Source: Nemertoderma westbladi (Eukaryota > Xenacoelomorpha > Nemertodermatida > Nemertodermatidae). From it: a DNA stretch of 27,028 nt. A model generated the notes under the pieces. It did no database searches and was not told the origin of the DNA. It worked only from the letters and a program-made list of their open reading frames with translations. The position numbers were made by a program, and so were the translations under genes. This document shows, piece after piece, positions 1 to 10,941 of the stretch; the first letter of the stretch is position 1; every line of letters starts with the position of its first letter. The DNA lies in contig JAUCBJ010000551.1 of NCBI GenBank assembly GCA_032718475.1, forward strand, positions 1 to 27,028, given 5' to 3'.

Positions 1-2269
1 TTTGGTGCCCAAAAGAGAGAATTGTGTAACAAAGAACGTCTGATATTGTGTAACAAAGAACGTCTGATATTGTGTAACAAAGAACGTCTGATATTGTGTA
101 ACAAGTAACGGCTGATATTGTGTAACAAAGAACGTCTGATATTGTGTAACAAAGAACGTCTGATATTGTGTAACAAAGAACGTCTGATATTGTGTAACAA
201 AGAACGTCTGATATTGTGTAACAAAGAACGTCTGATATTGTGTAACAAAGAACGTCTGATATTGTGTAACAAGTAACGTCTGATATTGTGTAACAAAGAA
301 CGTCTGATATTGTGTAACAAGTAACGTCTGATATTGTATAACAAGTAACGTCTGATATTGTGTAACAAAGAACGTCTGATATTGTGTAACAAAGAACGTC
401 TGATATTGTGTAACAAAGAACGTCTGATATTGTGTAACAAGTAACGGCTGATATTGTGTAACAAAGAACGTCTGATATTGTGTAACAAAGAACGTCTGAT
501 ATTGTGTAACAAAGAACGTCTGATATTGTGTAACAAGTAACGGCTGATATTGTGTAACAAAGAACGTCTGATATTGTGTAACAAAGAACGTCTGATATTG
601 TGTAACAAGTAACGTCTGATATTGTGTAACAAAGAACGTCTGATATTGTGTAACAAAGAACGTCTGATATTGTGTAACAAAGAACGTCTGATATTGTGTA
701 ACAAAGAACGTCTGATATTGTGTAACAAAGAACGTCTGATATTGTGTAACAAAGAACGTCTGATATTGTGTAACAAGTAACGGCTGATATTGTGTAACAA
801 AGAACGTCTGATATTGTGTAACAAAGAACGTCTGATATTGTGTAACAAGTAACGTCTGATATTGTGTAACAAAGAACGTCTGATATTGTGTAACAAAGAA
901 CGTCTGATATTGTGTAACAAAGAACGTCTGATATTGTGTAACAAAGAACGTCTGATATTGTGTAACAAAGAACGTCTGATATTGTGTAACAAAGAACGTC
1001 TGATATTGTGTAACAAGTAACGTCTGATATTGTGTAACAAAGAACGTCTGATATTGTGTAACAAAGAACGTCTGATATTGTGTAACAAAGAACGTCTGAT
1101 ATTGTGTAACAAAGAACGTCTGATATTGTGTAACAAAGAACGTCTGATATTGTGTAACAAAGAACGTCTGATATTGTGTAACAAAGAACGTCTGATATTG
1201 TGTAACAAAGAACGTCTGATATTGTGTAACAAAGAACGTCTGATATTGTGTAACAAAGAACGTCTGATATTGTGTAACAAGTAACGGCTGATATTGTGTA
1301 ACAAAGAACGTCTGATATTGTGTAACAAAGAACGTCTGATATTGTGTAACAAGTAACGGCTGATATTGTGTAACAAAGAACGTCTGATATTGTGTAACAA
1401 AGAACGTCTGATATTGTGTAACAAAGAACGTCTGATATTGTGTAACAAAGAACGTCTGATATTGTGTAACAAAGAACGTCTGATATTGTGTAACAAAGTA
1501 ACGTCTGATATTGTGTAACAAAGAACGGCTGATATTGTGTAACAAAGAACGTCTGATATTGTGTAACAAGTAACGGCTGATATTGTGTAACAAAGAACGT
1601 CTGATATTGTGTAACAAAGAACGTCTGATATTGTGTAACAAGTAACGTCTGATATTGTGTAACAAAGTAACGTCTGATATTGTGTAACAAAGTAACGTCT
1701 GATATTGTGTAACAAAGAACGTCTGATATTGTGTAACAAAGAACGTCTGATATTGTGTAACAAAGAACGTCTGATATTGTGTAACAAAGAACGTCTGATA
1801 TTGTGTAACAAGTAACGTCTGATATTGTGTAACAAAGTAACGTCTGATATTGTGTAACAAAGTAACGTCTGATATTGTGTAACAAAGAACGTCTGATATT
1901 GTGTAACAAAGAACGTCTGATATTGTGTAACAAAGAACGTCTGATATTGTGTAACAAAGAACGTCTGATATTGTGTAACAAGTAACGGCTGATATTGTGT
2001 AACAAAGTAACGTCTGATATTGTGTAACAAAGTAACGTCTGATATTGTGTAACAAGTAACGTCTGATATTGTGTAACAAAGTAACGTCTGATATTGTGTA
2101 ACAAAGTAACGTCTGATATTGTGTAACAAAGAACGTCTGATATTGTGTAACAAAGAACGTCTGATATTGTGTAACAAAGAACGTCTGATATTGTGTAACA
2201 AAGAACGTCTGATATTGTGTAACAAAGAACGTCTGATATTGTGTAACAAAGAACGTCTGATATTGTGTA
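1..2269. repeat. 24/25-bp minisatellite array, about 94 copies
   Basis: Nearly the whole segment is tandem copies of a unit containing TGTGTAACAAAGAACGTCTG plus ATAT (24 bp). Variants replace AAAGAAC with AAGTAAC (24 bp, sometimes followed by GGCTG) or AAAGTAAC (25 bp). The 24-bp unit is open in one frame as an 8-residue repeat (LCNKERLI), but the AAGTAAC variants bring in-frame TAA stops, so this is not a gene. Higher-order copies are visible: 541-780 is repeated exactly by 781-1020 (240 bp, ten units), and 1631-1800 is repeated by 1801-1970 (170 bp, seven units including two 25-mers). The array stops in mid-unit at the C tract starting at 2270. It may lie in an upstream Dicer intron or beyond the gene. 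Confidence 0.97.
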
Positions 2270-2288
2270 CCCCCCCCCCCCCCCCCCC
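2270..2288. repeat. C19 homopolymer
   Basis: Nineteen consecutive C follow GTGTA of a truncated 24-bp repeat unit. It is one of ten G/C homopolymers of at least 13 nt in this AT-rich window. Its exact length is prone to sequencing error. Confidence 0.9.
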
Positions 2289-2355
2289 TATCTGTAATTT
2301 TTGGAAAAGAGCTGGTTACAGTGGTAGATTATTCTAACCAAAAACAATAAACAAG

Positions 2356-2617
2356 AGTCAATGGCAGCAGTCAATGGCAGCAGTCAATGGCAGCAGTCAG
2401 TGGCAGCAGTCAGTGGCAGCAGTCAGTGGCAGCAGTCAGTGGCAGCAGTCAGTGACAGCAGTCAATGGCAGCAGTCAGTGGCAGCAGTCAATGGCAGCAG
2501 TCAATGTCAGCAGTCAATGGCAGCAGTCAATGGCAGCAGTCAGTGGCAGCAGTCAGTGGCAGCAGTCAATGGCAGCAGTCAGTGGCAGCAGTCAATGGCA
2601 GCAGTCAATGGCAGCAG
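2356..2617. repeat. 13-bp minisatellite (GTCARTGGCAGCA), about 20 copies
   Basis: Tandem copies of TGGCAGCAGTCAR, with R alternating between A and G and a few single changes (TGACAGCAG, TGTCAGCAG). Because 13 is not a multiple of 3 and the unit has no stop, several + frames stay open and give artefactual Ala/Val/Ser/Gln-rich peptides. It lies 168 bp upstream of the Dicer splice acceptor, so it is probably inside the last Dicer intron. There is no sign that it is translated. Confidence 0.93.
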
Positions 2618-2774
2618 TACTGTATATTTGCAGTTTAATTAGCCCGTCTGGTATATGCGTTGATTTTCCACTGAGGAGGGGAGAGGATTTTCATTTTGTT
2701 TTTTAAGAGTCACAACCCCATCCAATCTAATTTTTATATCAATTACATTCACATTTAATTAACACCATGATGCA

Positions 2775-2785
2775 TTCTATTTCAG
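2775..2785 (+). promoter_or_regulatory. 3' splice acceptor of the last Dicer intron
   Basis: TTCTATTTCAG is a pyrimidine-rich tract followed by AG, immediately before the RNase IIIa-homologous coding sequence. Homology upstream of about 2786 disappears, which favours this acceptor over a real ATG at 2767. Confidence 0.65.
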
Positions 2786-3798
2786 CTTTGTCGCTAGTAT
2801 TCCGGATTCATACGAGCTGCAACCAGGAAATATCCGACAAAAGTGTAGCCGACTGTGTGGAGGCCCTAATCGGTTGTTACTGGAGATGCTGCGGGGAGGA
2901 TGCGGCAATGCTGCTGATGAACTGGTTCGACCTAGGGATTCCGTTGAGGCTGTCGCGAGATTGCACGGAGTTCATCTGGCGACACACCAACGAAGACTAC
3001 CGGTTAGACAAGATTCAGAACTTGTACTTCAACGATTGTAGACCTATTTATGAGTTTGAAGACAAAATCGGCTACGAATTTCGTCAAAAGGCTTTTATTA
3101 TTGAGGCCTTAACTCATCCGAGTTATCGCTTGAACAAAATTACGAGTAGCTATGAAAGATTGGAATTTCTTGGGGATTCGCTACTAGATTATTTGCTGAC
3201 TAAACACATATATGAAACCGGAGATCAGAATCTCAACCCAGGACAGTTGACAGACCTGCGTTCGTCCTTGGTTAACAATGAATTGTTTGCGAAACTCGCT
3301 TGTCGCAATGATTTTAATAAATATATCATGTATGTATCAGATCTTTTGCACAGGGATATCGAGGCGTTTGGTAATCGAGCTGATATTTTTACCTTTGATG
3401 ATGATGGTGTTGAACTCTTTGATATGGAAGAGATAGTGGCTCCTAAGCCACTCGGTGATGTATGGGAGTCGGTAGCTGGTGCCATCTACGTGGATTCGGG
3501 GTTGAAGCTCGATGTTGTTTGGAATGTATATTTTAAATTAATGGAGAAAGTCATAAAGAAACATATGAAGCACATTCCAGTGAATCCAGTGAGAAAATTA
3601 TGGGAATCATTCCCAGGTAAAGACAAGATCAATTTCTCTAGCATTAAGTCAACAGAAGAAGTCGGGGTTTATAGCTGTTTGCTGACCATAAACGATCCTA
3701 AAGACGGCAAAACGTTAAAGTTTGAAGGAGAAGGTCGAAATATGAAATCGGCTAAAGCTGTGGCGGCTAAGCGGGCTGTCAATCATCTGAAGTTATGA
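2786..3798 (+). CDS. Dicer: Dicer, 3'-terminal exon (end of RNase IIIa, RNase IIIb, dsRBD)
   Basis: Dicer cuts double-stranded RNA into siRNA/miRNA duplexes. This exon encodes about 337 residues. Counting codons from the open-frame ATG at 2767, residues 24-40 are the end of RNase IIIa (DKSVADCVEALIG, catalytic pair D29 and E32). Residues 97-265 are RNase IIIb, with ALTHPSY (114-120), ERLEFLGD (E133, D137) and GDVWES (D231, E234), so all four metal-binding acids are present. Residues 275-343 form a dsRBD ending in KSAKAVAAKRAV. LDYLLTKHIYE after the first RNase IIIb motif fits Dicer rather than Drosha. The codons from 2767 to 2785 are judged intronic because TTCTATTTCAG ends at 2785; the exon then opens in a split codon. 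The stop is TGA at 3796-3798. Upstream exons (helicase, PAZ, start of RNase IIIa) are not in the window. Metazoan paralogues cannot be told apart from this fragment. Confidence 0.93.
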
Positions 3799-5281
3799 AT
3801 ATAATGAAGATCCAGTACGCCTATAGACTCAAACAAAACTATTAAAACACTCCATATAAACATTTACAATTAATGTAGTGTAGGCCTAATGTAGCCTACG
3901 CCTCATCGCGAAGCGGTAAATGGCACTAGTTGTAAAAATATTCCATATACTTAAAATATTAGAAAACCAAATTAAAATATAATAAATTCTAATAATAATA
4001 AAATAAATGAAGAATAAAATAAATTGAGGTGCCTAATAATGTACAATTTATAGTAATAAATAGTAGTTCTAGAACTAGAATGCATGGTATATCTATTTAC
4101 ATCATCAACATTACATAATAAAAAATCATTGTTTTACTTGTCAAGCAAATTGGAGGCGGCTCCAGTCAAGTGTCAAGTTTTGGGGGCTAATATGAGGCAC
4201 CTCCATCTACAATGCTGTAGTATAAGGTATGTATTGCTGCTCTAAATAATCTGACCTGTGTGACTTTCAAATCCTGGAATACCTATTCAAGGAATACCTA
4301 TTCATGCCTTTCTTTCCCTTACGCATTCGAAGGTCCTCACCTGACTTCCGAATCCTTTATCCCAGGTAACAGAAGTCGTCCACATGATCAAGCATACCAT
4401 CCTTTGAGCTTATGCTCATACGATCAGATCGCTGCCCATGCCTTCCTCTTATCCATTTACATATCTTAAGGTCTTACTAACGTAATCTTACAATAATCTT
4501 ACCATTTTTAGTAAGACCCTAAAGATGAATAGGATTTGACGCGCGTAGTCCTACTAACCTGTATGCTATGGTTCACAAATCCTGGAATAACTATTTAAGT
4601 GCTGCCAATAAAATTAGACTTTTTTGTCGAGCGATATTATCTGGCGAGCGTAGCGAGACAAAGAAGAAAGCAAGACATAAAATGTTACTTTTTGCCACCA
4701 CTTACGCTTTTTATTTGTTATAAGTCTTCTCACTTTTATCTTGGGCTATTTCAGCATAAATATCGTCCACCGAAGCTTCTTCCATAGTTAAAAACGGTCA
4801 TTCATTACTACACCTTGGGTACCGGTACCCATAGTTTGGCCATTTTTTAAACATTTTTTTCATCGAAGCTTATTCCATTAAAAATGGCTTTTATCATGAG
4901 GTTTTTTTTCTAGAATAAATATTTGACCTTCTGACTGTAGGATGGTAGTTTTTTTCCAAAAAATGTTTTAGAAAAAAATGTTTGTTCTTAAATTGTCACT
5001 TTTTCGCTCGAATATACCCCAAAATCGGGAGAAAAAGTTTCACTTTTCCCAAGGGAAAAGAAGTAATCAATAGAAATGCATTGATTTTACTTTTTTTCCC
5101 GGCGAAAAAAGTAAAGTAAAATATTTTTGGTGGAATTTTTTAAATTTTATTACATGAAAGATGCGTGATGAAAGAGCATCGACGTAGAAAAGGTTTGAAA
5201 GTAATTTGAGGAAAATCCATTCACCAATCCAAAAGTAATTGCAACTTTAGTGTCTGCGCGGCGAACTCCAAAACGGAACTC
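3799..5281. other. Intergenic AT-rich spacer downstream of Dicer
   Basis: I see no gene. The stretch holds the likely Dicer 3' UTR, a near-direct duplication of GGAATACCTATTCA at about 4276-4303, a 10-bp inverted repeat (GGTCTTACTA at 4470-4479, complement at 4509-4518) and a perfect 16-bp palindrome TGGGTACCGGTACCCA at 4816-4831. Short open frames around 4260-4790 show no recognisable protein features. Confidence 0.6.
3981..3986 (+). terminator. Candidate Dicer polyadenylation signal
   Basis: AATAAA lies 183 bp after the Dicer stop codon. Other AATAAA hexamers follow at about 3999-4022 in the same AT-rich stretch, and ATTAAA occurs at 3841. Which one is used cannot be told from sequence alone. 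Confidence 0.4.
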
Positions 5282-5318
5282 AATATCCAATATTGGTTTA
5301 TGTACCGGGTGTTCCATA

Positions 5319-6104
5319 ATGATTGCCCCCCCCCCCCCCCCCCCTGGCCTGCCAAAACTGCCAGACATGTACCTTAGTGTAATATATCATTCGAAAGATA
5401 ATTTAATTCTGAGCTTGCATGCAAAAATTTAGGGTCCAATACAAAAGTATAAAAATTTGAAAGGTTATTCTTTAAACCTATCTTATTTTTCGTTATTTTT
5501 TATTTAACCATACGCTTTTCTTTACAGTCATCGAAGATTGCACTGGAACTTGTCATTTCAATTACTTCTGTTAGGCCTAATTCAGTAAAATTACCAAGAA
5601 ACACTAATGCCGGTAACTGAATACTTTAATATATTGCAATACAGCAAAAGTCAGGCGGTAATAACTGTTTAAACTGGGTTGCAAATCTGATGACTAAGGC
5701 CGCGTTCACACTACCGAGTCAAAGTCAAAATAAAATAAATATAGTTAGCTAGCAATAATAAATAATAATACATTATATAGGCCTAATATAATACATAAGG
5801 AGATTCTAGAAAAAATTAAATTTCATGTTTTGTGATTTACATTTTGTCTTTGACTCGGTAGTGTGAACGCGGCCTAACGCTGGATAAATTATATTTTTTT
5901 TAAAATTGTGATTAAATCACAAATATTGGAAAGTAAGATAGGTTTAAAGAATTGTCTATAAAAATTTTATACTTTTGTATTGGACCCTAAACTTTTGCAT
6001 GCAAGCTCATAATTAAATTATCTTTCGAATAATATATTACACTAAAGTACATGTCTCGCAGTTTTGGCTGGCCAGGGGGGGGGGGGGGGGGGGGGGGCAA
6101 TCAG
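5319..6104. mobile_element. Foldback element with about 170-bp inverted arms carrying poly-C/poly-G
   Basis: The left arm (5319-5486) and right arm (5934-6104) are inverted copies. GATTGC plus C19, then TGGCCTGCCAAAACTG and ACATGTACCTTAGTGTAATATA on the left reappear reverse-complemented on the right, ending in G23 plus GCAATC. Shared internal blocks include GGGTCCAATACAAAAGTATA and TTTAAACCTATCTTA. No transposase frame is present. The homopolymer lies inside both arms, so it is part of the element and not a flanking accident. A Harbinger-like MITE (5698-5874) sits in the centre. Flanking DNA matches the dispersed repeat at 21243-21650, which lacks this insert. I could not define a clean target duplication. 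Confidence 0.8.
5698..5874. mobile_element. Harbinger-like MITE with TAA target duplication
   Basis: The terminal inverted repeats are about 34 bp. The left end GGCCGCGTTCACACTACCGA is mirrored by TCGGTAGTGTGAACGCGGCC at the right end, and the arms differ at about one position in 34. It is flanked by direct TAA (5695-5697 and 5875-5877). A 3-bp TWA duplication with GG-starting inverted repeats is typical of the PIF/Harbinger superfamily. At 177 bp it has no coding capacity and would need a transposase supplied in trans. It is nested in the spacer of the larger foldback element, so it inserted later. Confidence 0.75.
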
Positions 6105-6480
6105 TTTCTAGTTACTAACAAATATTCGAGAACACTAAATTATTTAACATTGAGTACGGCAGCATCAGGAGTTGAAGAGTACAATAATTGGAATCGCAGT
6201 AACTATGGAAGCAATATAGTAAAATACTATATTCAATTTATTTTGTAACACAACTGTACTGTAGTATATCGCTATGTTTTATTACAGAATTTAGCAACAA
6301 AAAAGTACCAATTTAAGAATAAAATTACGTATTACATGGGAAAAAAAACGTAGAACATTTTTTTTTCAATATTCTCTCGACCCTTTATTAACCTCGCTGA
6401 CGCTCGGTAAATAAAATGTCTCGAGAATAATGAAAAAAGTTCTACTTTTTTTCCCATGTAATAAATAATTATTTCTATAT
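6105..6480. repeat. Dispersed repeat, copy A (with hairpin 6331-6463)
   Basis: From AATATTCGAGAACACTAAAT to the end, this segment matches 21289-21650 closely, including GTACTGTAGTATATCGCT and ACCTCGCTGACGCTCGGTAA. A short match to copy B also occurs left of the foldback (TATCCAATATTGGTTTATGTA at 5284-5304). The 3' part folds into a long hairpin: ATTACATGGG...CGTAGAAC (6331-6356) pairs with GTTCTAC...CCCATGTAAT (6439-6462). The TTTATTAACC/GGTAAATAAA inner stem has TCGCTGACGCTC in its loop. No coding capacity is apparent. Confidence 0.8.
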
Positions 6481-7235
6481 TTATTAAAATTGATAACTAA
6501 CACGTGTTCTATAACATTTATAAAAAAATTAGCAAAAACTAGCTACTATAAAAAATCAATTTCATGGAAATTAATTTGAAATTTAATTCAACATTAGTTT
6601 TTTTGTAGATTTTGTCAAACTTGTTAACGCCGTTGACAAAAAAGTGACTTACAACAAATAAAATTATATTTCACGAGAACTGCCTAAATGCGAAATTACT
6701 AAATAAGAAGGTTTTCAATTGTCTTCAAAATTTTACAATAATAATATACAATAATGTACTGCTTAGGGGGCCACGGCTCGGTAGAATAGCGTAGGGGCCT
6801 TGAAAATGTTAAGGAGTTCTTATCTGACCAGGAAGGCCTAGCTACATTATTATGCCTTCCCAAAGTCCCGGTGTAGAGTTGTGTAATTCTTTCCACCAAT
6901 CTCGACATTCAACAGCATTCGTTTATTTTTACCATTCTATTTGTCTATAATGGAATTAAAAGTTACAAGTAAATTATTGTACTTTGGGACGATTAATGGT
7001 GGGGGTCGGGGGCCCCTTAATCACAGACGATGTCCCGCAAGGATGTCACGGCGACAGACTTAGCTGAACGCTGTGGTCTCATCCAGTGAACCGTAACACT
7101 GTCTCGCCCAATCAGACGGACACTTTGTACTTCCATTACAAGTGATTCGTGGCATCAGATTATTTCTCATAGGATTTCCTCAACAAAATAAGATTTAGTC
7201 GCAATTTCGATGGAAATTAGAATCTTAGTTGTGAA
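6481..7235. other. AT-rich spacer, nothing recognised
   Basis: The only open frame (6699-6908, - strand, 69 codons) has no recognisable domain. A GGGGGTCGGGGGCCCC patch occurs at about 7003-7016. The end of the segment leads into the degenerate first unit of the 46-bp satellite. Confidence 0.5.
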
Positions 7236-9843
7236 TCGAACTGTTAAATATTAATTATATATTCCATGTGGTGACATCGAACTGCGCGGTTAAATATTAA
7301 TTATATATTCCATGTGGTGACATCGAACTGCGCGGTTAAATATTAATTATATATTCCATGTGGTGACATCGAACTGCGCAGTTAAATATTAATTATATAT
7401 TCCATGTGGTGACATCGAACTGCGCAGTTAAATATTAATTATATATTCCATGTGGTGACATCGAACTGCGCGGTTAAATATTAATTATATATTCCATGTG
7501 GTGACATCGAACTGCGCAGTTAAATATTAATTATATATTCCATGTGGTGACATCGAACTGCGCGGTTAAATATTAATTATATATTCCATGTGGTGACATC
7601 GAACTGCGCAGTTAAATATTAATTATATATTCCATGTGGTGACATCGAACTGCGCGGTTAAATATTAATTATATATTCCATGTGGTGACATCGAACTGCG
7701 CAGTTAAATATTAATTATATATTCCATGTGGTGACATCGAACTGCGCGGTTAAATATTAATTATATATTCCATGTGGTGACATCGAACTGCGCGGTTAAA
7801 TATTAATTATATATTCCATGTGGTGACATCGAACTGCGCAGTTAAATATTAATTATATATTCCATGTGGTGACATCGAACTGCGCGGTTAAATATTAATT
7901 ATATATTCCATGTGGTGACATCGAACTGCGCGGTTAAATATTAATTATATATTCCATGTGGTGACATCGAACTGCGCGGTTAAATATTAATTATATATTC
8001 CATGTGGTGACATCGCACTGCGCGGTTAAATATTAATTATATATTCCATGTGGTGACATCGAACTGCGCGGTTAAATATTAATTATATATTCCATGTGGT
8101 GACATCGAACTGCGCGGTTAAATATTAATTATATATTCCATGTGGTGACATCGAACTGCGCGGTTAAATATTAATTATATATTCCATGTGGTGACATCGA
8201 ACTGCGCGGTTAAATATTAATTATATATTCCATGTGGTGACATCGAACTGCGCGGTTAAATATTAATTATATATTCCATGTGGTGACATCGAACTGCGCG
8301 GTTAAATATTAATTATATATTCCATGTGGTGACATCGCACTGCGCGGTTAAATATTAATTATATATTCCATGTGGTGACATCGAACTGCGCGGTTAAATA
8401 TTAATTATATATTCCATGTGGTGACATCGAACTGCGCGGTTAAATATTAATTATATATTCCATGTGGTGACATCGAACTGCGCGGTTAAATATTAATTAT
8501 ATATTCCATGTGGTGACATCGAACTGCGCGGTTAAATATTAATTATATATTCCATGTGGTGACATCGAACTGCGCGGTTAAATATTAATTATATATTCCA
8601 TGTGGTGACATCGAACTGCGCGGTTAAATATTAATTATATATTCCATGTGGTGACATCGAACTGCGCGGTTAAATATTAATTATATATTCCATGTGGTGA
8701 CATCGAACTGCGCGGTTAAATATTAATTATATATTCCATGTGGTGACATCGAACTGCGCGGTTAAATATTAATTATATATTCCATGTGGTGACATCGAAC
8801 TGCGCGGTTAAATATTAATTATATATTCCATGTGGTGACATCGAACTGCGCGGTTAAATATTAATTATATATTCCATGTGGTGACATCGCACTGCGCGGT
8901 TAAATATTAATTATATATTCCATGTGGTGACATCGAACTGCGCGGTTAAATATTAATTATATATTCCATGTGGTGACATCGAACTGCGCGGTTAAATATT
9001 AATTATATATTCCATGTGGTGACATCGAACTGCGCGGTTAAATATTAATTATATATTCCATGTGGTGACATCGAACTGCGCGGTTAAATATTAATTATAT
9101 ATTCCATGTGGTGACATCGAACTGCGCGGTTAAATATTAATTATATATTCCATGTGGTGACATCGAACTGCGCGGTTAAATATTAATTATATATTCCATG
9201 TGGTGACATCGCACTGCGCGGTTAAATATTAATTATATATTCCATGTGGTGACATCGCACTGCGCGGTTAAATATTAATTATATATTCCATGTGGTGACA
9301 TCGCACTGCGCGGTTAAATATTAATTATATATTCCATGTGGTGACATCGAACTGCGCGGTTAAATATTAATTATATATTCCATGTGGTGACATCGCACTG
9401 CGCGGTTAAATATTAATTATATATTCCATGTGGTGACATCGAACTGCGCGGTTAAATATTAATTATATATTCCATGTGGTGACATCGCACTGCGCGGTTA
9501 AATATTAATTATATATTCCATGTGGTGACATCGCACTGCGCGGTTAAATATTAATTATATATTCCATGTGGTGACATCGCACTGCGCGGTTAAATATTAA
9601 TTATATATTCCATGTGGTGACATCGAACTGCGCGGTTAAATATTAATTATATATTCCATGTGGTGACATCGCACTGCGCGGTTAAATATTAATTATATAT
9701 TCCATGTGGTGACATCGCACTGCGCGGTTAAATATTAATTATATATTCCATGTGGTGACATCGAACTGCGCGGTTAAATATTAATTATATATTCCATGTG
9801 GTGACATCGAACTGCGCGGTTAAATATTAATTATATATTCCAT
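7236..9843. repeat. 46-bp satellite array, about 57 copies
   Basis: The unit combines a GC-rich half (GAACTGCGCGG, then CATGTGGTGACATC) with an AT-rich half (TTAAATATTAATTATATATT). TCGAACTGCG or its variant starts at 7277 and recurs every 46 bp to 9807: 2530 bp, exactly 55 periods, with no insertion or deletion. The first unit lacks about 5 bp (GAACTG followed directly by TTAAAT). Two single-base variants are regionally confined. GCGCAG occurs in six units between about 7369 and 7840, alternating with GCGCGG in a 92-bp dimer pattern. GCACTG occurs only from about 8012 on, mostly after 9200. The array ends in an (ATT)n tract. Confidence 0.98.
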
Positions 9844-9870
9844 ATTATTATTATTATTATTATTATTATG
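9844..9870. repeat. (ATT)n microsatellite
   Basis: About nine ATT repeats directly follow the last truncated 46-bp unit, after CCAT. Confidence 0.9.
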
Positions 9871-10941
9871 TATAATAATCAATAATAATTATTTATAAAC
9901 CGCCCTTTTCTGCTTTTCTTTTAAAGACAATTAAGTGAAACGCACAGGAAATATAACTTTACAGAATAAATTATTTGAGTTATTTAAAGGCTATCGAATA
10001 AATAAACCATTTAAATCATTAAATTGATAATACGGCAAATAAATCAGAAGGTTTCCAAGTGTGGACATCACGGTTATTGAATGATTTAGATTAAAATGAT
10101 ACAGTAGAGCGTTTTGGTTATAAGTTGGTTAATTACAGTATAGTTGATTGGAAAGAAATAAAAATATTTTCTGATTTTGAACCATTTCTATACAGAATCC
10201 CCATTCCACCACGGACCCGATGTGCTGGGTGAGTAACTGGTGGATAGAGTGAGTGTTCAACCTTGGGTGTATAATATAATACCTTACAGGTAACAACAGC
10301 GTTCAGATATAGTCAATTTTATTTAATTTTTGTAAGTTCATTCACCTGTTAGATTTAGGTGCATAACTGCAGTTCGAAATGTTGAGACTTACCAAGTCGA
10401 TTGTGGCCAACGACAACATAAATCAACCCACAACATTTTAATTCCGAGGAATATTTCCAGTAAGGAGATTTCGGGTTTATTATCGGGTGACGTGCACCGC
10501 ACCCACTATAATAGAAAACATAACAAGATTCTATTTAAATAGATAAAATATTATATTTTAATCAATAAGCATTGCATCGATGACGTTCCTAAATCCCGTA
10601 CGATTTTTATCAAATGGCCGGCAGTGATCGAATAAATTGTAAAATATCAATTATTTATTTTTATAAATATGAGGTAAATCCTGGATTTTGTTACAATCAT
10701 TGTTACAACAAATTTTTGAGCTTTGGGACCATGTGGCATAAGAAGTAGAAAAATTATAATTAACAAAATGAAGGTCAATTAATCAGACCATCAAAGTTGG
10801 ATTCAAAACAAAAAGAAAAAACGGACTTCCACAATCCCCCCCGGATAGCCGCCGCTCTTTACAATCACTGCCCTCCAAATGATAAAAACCGCAGAATAAT
10901 TAATCAATAAATGTTACTTAAATAGGTTTGGCTCATAACTT
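9871..10941. other. Spacer and likely TNPO3 3' UTR
   Basis: I see no open frame or repeat family here. On the - strand the hexamer AATAAA (TTTATT at 10654-10659) lies about 283 bp after the TNPO3 stop and is a candidate polyadenylation signal. The rest is AT-rich single-copy-looking sequence. Confidence 0.5.
10654..10659 (-). terminator. Candidate TNPO3 polyadenylation signal
   Basis: This is AATAAA read on the - strand, the nearest canonical hexamer I find downstream of the TNPO3 stop codon. No downstream GU-rich element was assessed. Confidence 0.35.

Noticed and set aside
1030-1284. 84-codon open frame of LCNKERLI repeats (and a similar one at 2119-2337)
   Set aside because: It is the 24-bp minisatellite read in frame. 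Stop-bearing variant units interrupt it on both sides, and no protein-like context exists.
1-2269. CRISPR-like regular repeats
   Set aside because: The repeats are contiguous with no unique spacers, and the surrounding genes are animal.
2361-2706. Ala/Val/Ser/Gln-rich open frames
   Set aside because: They arise from the 13-bp repeat, which lacks stops in several frames.
2767-2785. ATG at 2767 as the start of a short RNase III protein
   Set aside because: The sequence from 2767 to 2785 ends in a splice acceptor, and homology starts in the middle of RNase IIIa, as expected for an internal exon boundary.
7236-9843. CRISPR array with AT-rich spacers
   Set aside because: The supposed spacers are identical in every unit, so it is a simple satellite.
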